From Paucibacter sp. B2R-40 (lineage in GTDB: Bacteria; Pseudomonadota; Gammaproteobacteria; Burkholderiales; Burkholderiaceae_C), in assembly GCF_025717555.1 (NCBI RefSeq), contig NZ_JAJIRP010000007.1, positions 1-64,000 of the forward strand: DNA of 64,000 nt, in the 5' to 3' direction. Below the pieces are notes generated by a model, which saw only the letters and a list, made by a program, of their open reading frames with translations, was not told where the DNA came from and searched no databases. This document shows, one piece after another, positions 16,948-25,620 of this stretch. Numbering within the stretch: the first letter of the stretch is position 1; every line of letters begins with the position of its first letter. The position numbers and the translations under genes were made by a program.

Positions 16948-18756
16948 TCAAATGGCTTGCGTGCGCTGCATCAACCAGGCCAGCGCGGGCCCATTCAACA
17001 AGGGAGCCAGCCGCTCACGCACCACGGCGTGATACTGGTTCAGCCAGGCGATATTTTCGGCACCCAAAAGGGGCAATTCAATGCAGCGGGTATCGATTGG
17101 GCAGAGCGTCAAAGTCTCGAACGCCAGCATCTCGCCGAACTGGTTGTTCTCTGGCGTCTCGAGGGCCACGTTGAGCACCAGGTTCTCGATTCGGACTCCC
17201 CATTTGCCGGGTCGATAAACACCCGGCTCGATCGAGGTGATCATGCCGGCCTCCATCGCCATATTGGCGTCCGGTACCGCCTTGGAGATGCTTTGCGGGC
17301 CTTCGTGCACGTTCATGAAGTAACCCACCCCATGGCCGGTGCCGTGGCCGTAGTCGAGCCCATGCTGCCACATCGGCGCACGCGCCAAGGCGTCCAGCAT
17401 TGGGCTGAGTGTGCCGCGCGGGAAGCAAGCGCGCGACAAAGCGAGCGTGCCTTTCAAGACCAAGGTGTAGTCGCGCTTTTGCTCGGCCGACACCTGGCCT
17501 ATCGGCCAGACGCGGGTGATGTCAGTGGTGCCGCCCAGATACTGGCCACCGGAGTCGATCAGCAGCAAGCCGTTGCCCTCGATCACCGCGTGTGCGGCCG
17601 GCGTGGCGCGGTAATGAGGCATCGCGCCGTTGGCGCTGAAGCCAGCAATGGTGGGGAAGCTCAATCCCACAAAACCCGGTCGTTTGGCGCGCGCCGCGCT
17701 CAAGTGCTCGTCAACGCTCAGCTCGGTCAGGCGTTCGCGTCCCAGTGCTTGCTCGAACCAGGCGTAAAACTCGCACATGGCGGCGCCGTCTTGGACCATC
17801 GCTTCACGCACAAACTGAGCCTCGGCGGCGGTTTTGCGGCTTTTGGCCAAGGTGCTGGGGTTGATGGCTTCCAGCACGCTTGCCTGCGCCGGCACTGCTT
17901 CGCGCAAGCCCAAGGTGACGCGCCGCGGGTCCATCAGCACGCAAGCTTTTGCGGGCAGGGCGGCCAAAGCATTTGCGGCCGAGCTATAGGCTGCTAGCTG
18001 TACACCGTCCAGGGCCAGCCGCGCCTGCAGAGCTGCGTCAATTTTGCCGGCCTCGACAAACAAGGTGGCGGCATCGGCGCTGAGCAGGCAGTGCGCCATG
18101 AAGACCGGGTTGTAGTCCACATCGGAGCCGCGCAAATTGAACAGCCAAGCAATGTCATCGACGCTTGAAATAAAGTGGTGGCTGGCACCCAAGCGGGCCA
18201 TCGCTGCGCGGACACCGGCGAGCTTTTCTGCCCGTGAAACCACCGCTTGCGGCGGCAGATGTTCGTAAACTTTGCCCATCGGCAGGCCCGGCCGAGTCGG
18301 CCAAATGCGCGCGATCAAGTCCAGCTCGGTGCGGACTTGAATGCCGGCCCGCTGCAGGGAGCCGCGCAACAGTTGCGCCAGTGCCAGACCCAAAATTTGG
18401 CCATCCACTGCCAAACTCTGGCCCGGCTCCAACTGCTCGGCAATCCAATCGATGTAATGAGTGGAGGCGCCGGTCGGCACCTTCTCCAGTGCGATGCCGG
18501 TGTTGGCCAACTCGCTGGCGGCCTGCGTCCAGTAGCGGCTGTCTGCAAACACCGCAGCGCGCTCCAAGGTCACGACCAAGGTGCCTACCGAGCCGGTGAA
18601 ACCAGACAGCCACTGCCGGCCTTGCCAACGCTCAGGCAGGTACTCAGACAGATGAGGGTCGCTGGAGGGCACCAGGCAGGCGTGCACGCCTGTTGCTCTC
18701 ATCGCATCGCGCAATTGTTCAATACGCAAGCTAACTTCAGAAGTGCGGGTATCCAT
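16948..18756 (-). CDS. M24-family Xaa-Pro aminopeptidase
   Basis: 602 residues, the length of the three-domain aminopeptidase P group (two creatinase-like N-terminal domains plus the pita-bread catalytic domain). Metal ligands are visible in order: Asp in 'LLIDSGGQYLGGTTDITR' (two Asp), His in 'GHGTGHGVGYFMNVHEGP', Glu in 'ITSIEPGVYRPG' and Glu in 'GVRIENLVL'. It releases N-terminal residues followed by proline, in the cytoplasm. The ATG at 18756 has GGAGAC 7 nt upstream and is preferred over the upstream in-frame ATG at 18777. Confidence 0.94.
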   Translation of the reverse strand: MDTRTSEVSLRIEQLRDAMRATGVHACLVPSSDPHLSEYLPERWQGRQWLSGFTGSVGTLVVTLERAAVFADSRYWTQAASELANTGIALEKVPTGASTHYIDWIAEQLEPGQSLAVDGQILGLALAQLLRGSLQRAGIQVRTELDLIARIWPTRPGLPMGKVYEHLPPQAVVSRAEKLAGVRAAMARLGASHHFISSVDDIAWLFNLRGSDVDYNPVFMAHCLLSADAATLFVEAGKIDAALQARLALDGVQLAAYSSAANALAALPAKACVLMDPRRVTLGLREAVPAQASVLEAINPSTLAKSRKTAAEAQFVREAMVQDGAAMCEFYAWFEQALGRERLTELSVDEHLSAARAKRPGFVGLSFPTIAGFSANGAMPHYRATPAAHAVIEGNGLLLIDSGGQYLGGTTDITRVWPIGQVSAEQKRDYTLVLKGTLALSRACFPRGTLSPMLDALARAPMWQHGLDYGHGTGHGVGYFMNVHEGPQSISKAVPDANMAMEAGMITSIEPGVYRPGKWGVRIENLVLNVALETPENNQFGEMLAFETLTLCPIDTRCIELPLLGAENIAWLNQYHAVVRERLAPLLNGPALAWLMQRTQAI

Positions 18757-18862
18757 GGCTTGTCTCCGCCGGCGCACGCGAAGCCGGATAGGCTGCGCTG
18801 ACCGAACTCTTTAGGGGTGGTTGTGGCTGGCTGGATTGTAGGCGGGCCAGTGAGCCAGCGTT

Positions 18863-21478
18863 TCAGCTGATCGGCAGGCGCAACTCGAAGATGGCGCCGC
18901 CTTGGGCGTGGTTATGGGCCGACACCCCGCCGCCATGAGCCACCATGATTCGCCGGCATACGGCCAGGCCCAGCCCGGTTCCGCCTTCACCTTCTTTGGT
19001 TTGCGAGCTTTGCGCAAAGGGCGAAAAAATACTCTCCAATTCGCCGGTGGGAATGCCTGGCCCCAAGTCATGCACGCTGATGCATATCTGCGCACCGTCT
19101 TGATTTGCTGAGATGGTGATCTGGCTGGTGGCGGGTGCCAGGCGCAGCGCGTTGTCCAACACATTGCGCAGTGCTTGCTGCAGCCGCCCCGCATCGACCG
19201 CCGCAAACAAGGGATGGTCGGCAAGCTGCAGTTTGAGCTTGATCGAACGTTTGTCGGCCGCGCCCGCGTGTTCGTCCACCACTGCCTTGACCAGCGGGGC
19301 CAGGTCTTGCTCCGTCAAGACCAAATGGCCGACGGTGCTTTCGAGGCGGGACAAATCAAGCAAGTTATTGACCAACTCCAGCATGCGTTGGCCCGAGCTG
19401 TGGATGCGTGCAAACATATCCTGCAAGCGGGCGTTTTGGCCGCTGCGACTGACGCCCAATTCCGAAAATCCGATGATGCTCTGCAAGGGCGTGCGTAATT
19501 CGTGGCTCATATTGGCGACGAACTCGGTCTTGATATTGTTGGCTCGCTCGGCTGCGTCGCGCGCTTCGCCGATCTGCCGCTCGGCCTCGACGAAGCGGCT
19601 GATATCAATCGCACTGCCCAGCAAGCCGGCGATGGCGCCACTGGCATCTGTGAAAACCGCGCGGTGTGTCAAATAGTCCCGCTCGCGTTCGCGGATCTCC
19701 ATATGTTCGCTGCCTCCTTGAGCCAGCAGACTCTGGTCTTGCAGCTCGACGGCGTCGGCCAAGCTCGCCGGCCGCAGCTCACTGAGCTTGCGTCCGAGCG
19801 CCAAATTCTTGTCGACCCCTGTCATATCGCTCCAGGCCTGATTGACCATCACAAAGCGCAGCGCACGGTCCTTGGCAAAGATCGGGATCGGGCAGACGTC
19901 GATCAGACGGGCGGTGAAGTCGAGCTGCGCTTGCAAGCGCTGGCGGGCGTCCTCGCGCTCCGTGACGTCGAGGGCGAAGCCAACGAAGCCCGACAGCTCG
20001 CCGGTCATGTCGCTCGATCCATCGGCCGACTTGATGCCGTCATTGGACTTGATGGGGGTTACCACCACCTCCAGCACGCGCTGCCGGCCGTTGGCAGTGT
20101 CCAGGCGCAGGATCACCGGCAAGTTCATAAAGCCTGTGCTTCTGCGGAAGAGCCCGCGCGCCTTGACCTTGTCGCGCGCATCGATCAAGGCCTCAAATGG
20201 CTGTCCCAAGCAGGAATTAGCGCTTTTGTTGCCCAAGAAATCGACATGGTTGATGAATTGCAGCAGGCCGTTGGCATCGGTGTGGAACATCAGCTCCTGA
20301 ACGTTCTGGATCAGCAGACTCTGTTCGCGCTCCTTGCTCGCCAGGCTCTCATGTGCCGTGACCAGTTCACGTTTGGCTTGCTCGTAGACGCCCAAAGCCC
20401 GCCAAGCAATCGTGCCTAGGCCCAGCATCAGTGTCAGCCCTGCCGCAGTGATCAGTGTGACCGCTTGCGCGTAGCCATTCATGCGCTCCCACACAATGGA
20501 CTTAGGCAGCTCAAGCAGCACCACCAAAGGTTGATCGTGAACCCGCTGAAAGCTGCCCGCGCTCTCCATGCCGGTCAAACCGCCTGCACTTGCGCCGCCT
20601 GAGCTTGTACTGAAGCTGCCATGCTCGCGGTTGCTCAACAATTCCTTGAAGGCCATTTGCAGCCCAGCCAAGCGACTTGCCTCTCGCTTGACCTCACGAC
20701 TGGCCGCGATCAGCTCACCCTCAAGGCTGAGTAAAGCGGCATGCTGGCCGCGCTCCTTGACCAGTTGATCCAGCAAGCGGTCGAAATACTCGGGCCTCAG
20801 CACGGCCACCCAAAAGCGCATGCCCTGGCTGGTTTGCTGAGCCAAGCTCAGCGTCACCATTGATGGGCCCACAACACCGGCGTTTGGCAATTTTGGTGGA
20901 GCCGGCAAGTCAGCTTGGGCAGGTGCGCCAAGGTCCAAATTCTTTAAATCAAACAAATCCCGCCCCGCCAAAGGGCGACCCAATCCAGCCGGTTGAGCCT
21001 GGCTTGGTCGCTGCAATTGGCGCAATGAAATTCTGCGGCCGACATTGTTTGGCGAACTGCTGGCCAGCACCAGACCCTGGGCGTCAAGCAAGGAAAAACT
21101 CCTGACCGCAGGCATCTTGGCCAGGGACAAAGCCAGCAGCGTATTGAGGGAGGAAATCGGTGCGTTTTCGGCTTGACCGGCTTTGGATTGCAGCAAGCCG
21201 AGCAGCGTCAGATCAACCTGACCTATGCTTTGGCCGACTTGGCTTGCAAGCGTTTGCGCGTAAAGCTCACTCTGCTCCCGTCCCGCCTTGTCTTGTTGGC
21301 GGAACTCGAACCAGATAAAACCCGCAGCCAGCAGCAGCAAGGCCAAACTGAGCAATACCGTCCCACGCAGGGCCATCCGTCGTTTCAACCATGGGGGTAG
21401 GGCGGGGGAGCCCCCCGCCGAGCTCATGGGCGTGGTCGCCGCCGTGGCGTTCCTGGGCCTTGCGCTGAGCGTCGTCAT
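18863..21478 (-). CDS. Membrane PAS-domain sensor histidine kinase
   Basis: 871 residues. The first membrane helix is near residues 34-52 ('GTVLLSLALLLLAAGFIWF') and the second near 335-355 ('VTLITAAGLTLMLGLGTIAW'), enclosing a periplasmic sensor region. Two PAS segments follow ('FHTDANGLLQFINHVDF' and 'IFAKDRALRFVMVNQAW'), then HisKA with 'FVANMSHELRTPLQSIIGF' and an HATPase with 'NVLDNALRLAP', 'LGPGIP' and 'GGTGLGLAVCRRI'. There is no receiver domain and no response regulator gene next to it, so it is an orphan kinase. Start at 21478 is the first ATG near the membrane helix; the frame is open to 21643, so the N-terminus is uncertain. Confidence 0.9.
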   Translation of the reverse strand: MTTLSARPRNATAATTPMSSAGGSPALPPWLKRRMALRGTVLLSLALLLLAAGFIWFEFRQQDKAGREQSELYAQTLASQVGQSIGQVDLTLLGLLQSKAGQAENAPISSLNTLLALSLAKMPAVRSFSLLDAQGLVLASSSPNNVGRRISLRQLQRPSQAQPAGLGRPLAGRDLFDLKNLDLGAPAQADLPAPPKLPNAGVVGPSMVTLSLAQQTSQGMRFWVAVLRPEYFDRLLDQLVKERGQHAALLSLEGELIAASREVKREASRLAGLQMAFKELLSNREHGSFSTSSGGASAGGLTGMESAGSFQRVHDQPLVVLLELPKSIVWERMNGYAQAVTLITAAGLTLMLGLGTIAWRALGVYEQAKRELVTAHESLASKEREQSLLIQNVQELMFHTDANGLLQFINHVDFLGNKSANSCLGQPFEALIDARDKVKARGLFRRSTGFMNLPVILRLDTANGRQRVLEVVVTPIKSNDGIKSADGSSDMTGELSGFVGFALDVTEREDARQRLQAQLDFTARLIDVCPIPIFAKDRALRFVMVNQAWSDMTGVDKNLALGRKLSELRPASLADAVELQDQSLLAQGGSEHMEIRERERDYLTHRAVFTDASGAIAGLLGSAIDISRFVEAERQIGEARDAAERANNIKTEFVANMSHELRTPLQSIIGFSELGVSRSGQNARLQDMFARIHSSGQRMLELVNNLLDLSRLESTVGHLVLTEQDLAPLVKAVVDEHAGAADKRSIKLKLQLADHPLFAAVDAGRLQQALRNVLDNALRLAPATSQITISANQDGAQICISVHDLGPGIPTGELESIFSPFAQSSQTKEGEGGTGLGLAVCRRIMVAHGGGVSAHNHAQGGAIFELRLPIS

Positions 21479-21741
21479 GACTGTGGGGTTGCCTTGAGTG
21501 CGGGGCTTGACCGGGAGCATAGCCCCCTGACGGCAACACTTGACCCCCGGCCTTTTGGACGCTTGGTCAATCTGTTTTTTCGCAAGGCTTGAAGCATGAG
21601 GGGCTTCTTTGCTCTGTTGGCTTTCCCACCCACGGCAGGTCAATTCTGCAGGTCGACCTTAGCTGGGGTCGACTTTATAGCAAAGGCGCCGCGTTTTTGC
21701 GGCCTAGCGTTTGCAGCGGCCGGCATAGCAGGCGAGCTAAC

Positions 21742-22590
21742 TCAAAGTTCAGTGCGCAGCGCCCACAGTTCCGGGAACAAGACCACATCCAGCATCTTGC
21801 GCAGGTAACCGACCCCTGAGGTGCCGCCGGTGCCGCGCTTGAAACCAATCACTCGCTCCACCGTGGTCACATGACGGAAGCGCCAGAGTCGGAACGCATC
21901 TTCCAAATCCACCAATTCCTCGCCCATTTGATAGAGGTCCCAGTGCTGTTCAGGTGCGCGGTAGACGCTCAGCCAGGCTTCTTTGACGCCCTCGTCCAGC
22001 CCCCTGGGCTGGGTCCAATTACGCTCCAGCGCAGCCGCTGGCACGGCAATGCCGCGCCTGGCCAGCAGCCGCAACACCTCGTCATACAAAGAGGGCGCAC
22101 GCCAAGCGGCGTCGACTTCGGCGAGCAGATCGGGGCGGTGCGCGTGCGGCTTGAGCATCGCGGCGTTCTTGTTGCCGAGCATGAACTCGATGCGTCGGTA
22201 CTGGGCACTTTGGAAGCCACTGCTGTTCGACAAGTAGGGCCGAATTGCGGTGTATTCGGGCGGCGTCATCGTCGCCAGCACGTCCCAGGCATGCACCAGC
22301 TGTTCCATGATGCGCGACACGCGCGCCAGCATCTTGAACGCTGCCGGCAGCTGATCATTCGCCACACAGGCCACCGCCGCCTGCATTTCGTGCAGCATCA
22401 GCTTCATCCACAGCTCCGAGGTCTGGTGCTGGATGATGAACAGCATCTCATTGTGCTCGGGCGACAGTGGCTGCTGAGCGCTGAGAATCTGATCGAGTTT
22501 CAGATAGTCGCCGTAACTCATGTCGTTTGAAAAATCGAGCTGGGCGTTCTCCTCGCTCACAATTCTCTCGGTTTGATGCGGGCAACTCAT
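21742..22590 (-). CDS. kynA: Tryptophan 2,3-dioxygenase
   Basis: 282 residues. Haem enzyme that opens the indole ring of L-tryptophan to N-formylkynurenine, first step of the kynurenine pathway. Recognisable by '[13 protein letters not shown]', '[19 protein letters not shown]' and the C-terminal haem-His region '[18 protein letters not shown]' with '[12 protein letters not shown]'. The ATG overlaps the kynU stop (ATGA), with AAGGAG upstream, so it is translationally coupled and is the last gene of kynBUA. Confidence 0.97.
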   Translation of the reverse strand: MSCPHQTERIVSEENAQLDFSNDMSYGDYLKLDQILSAQQPLSPEHNEMLFIIQHQTSELWMKLMLHEMQAAVACVANDQLPAAFKMLARVSRIMEQLVHAWDVLATMTPPEYTAIRPYLSNSSGFQSAQYRRIEFMLGNKNAAMLKPHAHRPDLLAEVDAAWRAPSLYDEVLRLLARRGIAVPAAALERNWTQPRGLDEGVKEAWLSVYRAPEQHWDLYQMGEELVDLEDAFRLWRFRHVTTVERVIGFKRGTGGTSGVGYLRKMLDVVLFPELWALRTEL

Positions 22591-23885
22591 GTCACCGCTC
22601 CTTTTTGGTTGAACTCGGGTCGCTTCCATTCTTCGAGCTTCAGCACTTGAACCAGATGCTCGACAGCGTCGTAGACATCAGCGAAGCCAATATAGAGCGG
22701 CGTGAAGCCGAAGCGCAAGATATGCGGCACAACGTCCAGCCGGGCCGGATCGCCGGCGCGGAAGTCGCCAATCACGCCGCGTGCGATCAAGGCCTGAATG
22801 ACCGCATAGCCAGCTTCCTGCAGCGGCGCGTCCAAGCTCAGGCAGACCTGGCTGCCGCGCTGACCCTCGTCGCGCGGTGAGGCCAAGCGCACCCCCAGCG
22901 CAGCGCAGCGCGACTCGGCCAACTCGATGAAAAGCTCGCACAGCGCGATCGATTTTTTGCGCAAGGCGGTCATACCTCCCAAGCTTTCAGCGGCCAGCAC
23001 GGTGTCAACGCCGCACTCCAATGCCGCGAGCGAAAGCAGCGCCGGCGTGCCGCAGATGAAGCGCTTGATACCGGCCGCCGGTTGGTAGTCAGGTGTGAAT
23101 TGAAACGGCGCAGCATGGCCCAGCCAACCCGACAGCGGCTGCCAGCAGCGCTGCGCGTGCTTGGCATTTGCCCACACAAAAGCCGGCGCGCCGGGGCCGC
23201 CGTTCAGGTATTTGTAGCCGCAGCCCACCGCGAAGTCAGCGTCGGCGCCGTTCAGGTCCACCGGCACGGCCCCGGCTGAATGGGCCAGATCCCAAATCAC
23301 CAAGGCGCCGGCAGCATGAGCGGCAGCGGTGAGGGCCTTCATATCATGTTGGTAGCCGGTGCGGTAGTTGACCTCGGTCAACATCAAGACGGCCAAATCG
23401 GCGTTCAGCGTGGCCTTGATTTCGTCCACGCTGTCGACCAAGTGCAGGCGCAGCCCAAACTGCTGGGCCAGGCTCTGGGCGATATAGAGATCAGTGGGGA
23501 AGTTGCTGCGCTCGGAAACGATGACTTTGCGTGAGGGGTCACCTTCCTGGGCGATGCGCAAGGCTGCTGACAGTGCCTTGTACAGATTCAGCGAGGTCGA
23601 GTCCGCAACAATCAACTCGCCTGCTGCGGCACCCACCAAGCGAGCAATCTTGTCGCCGATACGGCCGGGCAAGTCGATCCAGCCGGCGGTGTTCCAGCTC
23701 TTGATCAAGTCTTGACCCCATTCTCTTTGAATCACCTGCTGCACCCGTGCGAGGGTTGCGCGCGGCAGCACGCCCAGAGAATTCCCGTCAAGGTAGATGG
23801 TGCCTGCGGGCAGGTCAAACTGATGGCGTAGCTCACGCAATGGGTCTTCTTGATCCAGCACGTCGCAGTCTTGTCTTGTCGTCAT
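22587..23885 (-). CDS. kynU: Kynureninase
   Basis: 432 residues. PLP enzyme cleaving L-kynurenine to anthranilate and alanine. '[13 protein letters not shown]' is the N-terminal signature; 'WDLAHSAGA' carries the PLP-ring Asp, and K225 in '[14 protein letters not shown]' forms the aldimine. Operon order is kynB, kynU, kynA; 18 bp separate it from kynB and it overlaps kynA by 4 nt. Confidence 0.97.
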   Translation of the reverse strand: MTTRQDCDVLDQEDPLRELRHQFDLPAGTIYLDGNSLGVLPRATLARVQQVIQREWGQDLIKSWNTAGWIDLPGRIGDKIARLVGAAAGELIVADSTSLNLYKALSAALRIAQEGDPSRKVIVSERSNFPTDLYIAQSLAQQFGLRLHLVDSVDEIKATLNADLAVLMLTEVNYRTGYQHDMKALTAAAHAAGALVIWDLAHSAGAVPVDLNGADADFAVGCGYKYLNGGPGAPAFVWANAKHAQRCWQPLSGWLGHAAPFQFTPDYQPAAGIKRFICGTPALLSLAALECGVDTVLAAESLGGMTALRKKSIALCELFIELAESRCAALGVRLASPRDEGQRGSQVCLSLDAPLQEAGYAVIQALIARGVIGDFRAGDPARLDVVPHILRFGFTPLYIGFADVYDAVEHLVQVLKLEEWKRPEFNQKGAVT

Positions 23886-23903
23886 GGCGAGTTCTCTCGG
23901 GTT

Positions 23904-24527
23904 TCAGAGTTTGCGCAAAATCGCGCGAACGGGCGAGGCGCAGGCGCCGCTGAGTTTGAGCGGCAGGGCAATCAATTCATAGTCGCCCTCGGCTACCTCG
24001 TCCAGCACCAGGTTTTCCAGCACCCGCAGATTCAGGCGCAGCAGTTGCTGGTGGCTGGCGAGCGTTTTGCTGCTGGCCGGGTCGACCGAGGGGGTATCCA
24101 GGCCAATCAGCTTCACGCCGAGGCCGGCCAACCATTCGACGGTTTCCGGGGCAAAGGCGCTGAACTCAGGATCCCAGCGGGTGGCTGCGACTCGGCAGCA
24201 GCGCACCAATACGCGCGCCGGGAGCAGCGCCGCAGCATGTCGCAGGTGAGCTATCTGGATCAAGGGGCCGCAGTTGATCGCGTGAATCACGCGGCAAGGC
24301 CCCAGGTAGGCGTCGAGTTCGACCTCCGCGCTGCTGGGCGCCCCATTGGCGTAATGCAGCGGTGCATCGGCATGCGCGCCGACATGCGGCGACATGGTGA
24401 TGGCGCTGAGATTGACGGGGCAGTCAGCCGACAGGCGCGCGGTCCATCGCAGGCTGAAGGGCTCGTCGCCGGGAAAGATCGGCGATTGCGTCGACACCGT
24501 CGGTGAGATGTCCCATAGTTGTTTCAT
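23904..24527 (-). CDS. kynB: Kynurenine formamidase (arylformamidase)
   Basis: 207 residues. Metal-dependent hydrolase of the cyclase family that converts N-formylkynurenine to kynurenine. The zinc-binding signature appears as 'SPHVGAHADAPLHY' (family HxGTHxDxPxH), and 'LIGLDTPSVDP' is also typical. First gene of the kynBUA operon, which together takes tryptophan to anthranilate. No AsnC-type KynR regulator gene is adjacent, so control is not visible here. Confidence 0.95.
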   Translation of the reverse strand: MKQLWDISPTVSTQSPIFPGDEPFSLRWTARLSADCPVNLSAITMSPHVGAHADAPLHYANGAPSSAEVELDAYLGPCRVIHAINCGPLIQIAHLRHAAALLPARVLVRCCRVAATRWDPEFSAFAPETVEWLAGLGVKLIGLDTPSVDPASSKTLASHQQLLRLNLRVLENLVLDEVAEGDYELIALPLKLSGACASPVRAILRKL

Positions 24528-25013
24528 GAGCGGGTTTCAAGAATTGGCGCCCCAAGCAGAGGCGAAATTGGAGCAAGCCCAAAGGCGAGGGCGAGGGCGG
24601 GTCAGACCATAACAATGCCAGGCGCGGCGTGGTGTCGGTTAATTCCAACATCCGGCAAGCCCTATGGCAAGCCCTGCGCCTGATCCCGGCCCTGCGTCAG
24701 CGCTGGCTGTCAGCACGACATTCAATGGTCGGACCCGCTGGCAACCACAGGAGCCCTCGCCTGCGCCAGTGAGGCAGCTGTGGCCGGTGCGCCGAAAGGT
24801 CGGGGCATGGGTCAAGTATGGGGCGCTATGCGCACGAGAGTGGCGCTCTGTTTGGGACCTTGTCGAGCCCCTTGAGCAAGGGATTTACAGGCCCGAGTGT
24901 CTCGCTCGCACTGCGATTGACCCCCGAAGGCACGCCGTTCGGCTCATGGGTCAACATCAAACTTGCATATTTCCTCAGTAAATTGAATCGAATCCACAAC
25001 AAGGAGGATTTTA
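24528..25013. other. 486-bp intergenic region between kynB and the PEP-CTERM/phospholipase operon
   Basis: Two short plus-strand frames (24664-24981 and 24818-25114) have no recognisable product and no good ribosome site; they are not called. The region must hold the divergent promoters for kynBUA and for the phospholipase operon. A search by eye for a GG-N10-GC sigma-54 element or a PHO box gave nothing convincing. Confidence 0.5.
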
Positions 25014-25589
25014 ATGAGGAAATATTTGGTTTTTCTGCGCGCTGCTTTGACCGCTGGCGTGTTGACGGCAGCGGCGCTGCCAGCGGCAATGGCGACGGTG
25101 CTGAATTTCGATGACCTGCCAGATGGCATCGTGCCCGGCAGCTACGGCGGGCTGGATTGGTCGGCCGCGAGTTGGACCGCTTTCGCGACGCCGGCAGCGC
25201 CCTACACCGCGCATTCGGGCGCCGGTCGCGTCGCAACGGGCTTCTTGGCCGATGACGCGAGCAGCACCATCCGCTTCGGCCAAACGAGCATCTTCGACGG
25301 GGCCTATTTCGCTGGACTGGGCGGCGCTGTGCTCAGTTTTGAGCTCTATCTGGGCGGCCAAAAGGTCCACAGCTCCGCAACACTTGACCCTTCGGCGACG
25401 CCCGGCTTTCTAGCCAGCGGCTATGCCGGCCTGGTCGATATGGTGCGGGTCAAGAGCGCCAATCACGGCGAATTCGTGATGGACGATTTCGCCTTCACGC
25501 AGGCCGTGCCCGAACCCCAAAGCTATGCGCTGCTGCTGGCCGGCCTGTTGGCCGTCGGCCTCACGGCGCGCCGCAGACAAGCTCTTTGA
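25014..25589 (+). CDS. PEP-CTERM sorting domain protein
   Basis: 191 residues. Signal peptide at 1-27 ('AALTAGVLTAAALPAAMA') and a C-terminal sorting tail: VPEPQ, a hydrophobic helix 'YALLLAGLLAVGL', then RRR. This is the exosortase (XrtA) recognition arrangement, so the protein should be exported, cut and attached at the cell surface or released into exopolysaccharide. The middle ('LNFDDLPDGIVPGSYGGLDW') resembles the small beta-rich domains common in such proteins. AAGGAGG precedes the start. First gene of a three-gene operon with phospholipase C. Confidence 0.88.
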   Translation: MRKYLVFLRAALTAGVLTAAALPAAMATVLNFDDLPDGIVPGSYGGLDWSAASWTAFATPAAPYTAHSGAGRVATGFLADDASSTIRFGQTSIFDGAYFAGLGGAVLSFELYLGGQKVHSSATLDPSATPGFLASGYAGLVDMVRVKSANHGEFVMDDFAFTQAVPEPQSYALLLAGLLAVGLTARRRQAL

Positions 25590-25620
25590 GCCTCCATCCC
25601 CATTTCGCGAGTATTCCAAG

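Noticed and set aside
24705-24726. PHO box-like CTGTCA...GACATTC before the phospholipase operon
   Set aside because: The second half is inverted and not at 11-bp spacing, so it does not match the PhoB pattern.
24664-24981. 105-codon plus-strand frame before the PEP-CTERM gene
   Set aside because: Arg/Pro-rich low-quality sequence without a ribosome site; kept as intergenic.
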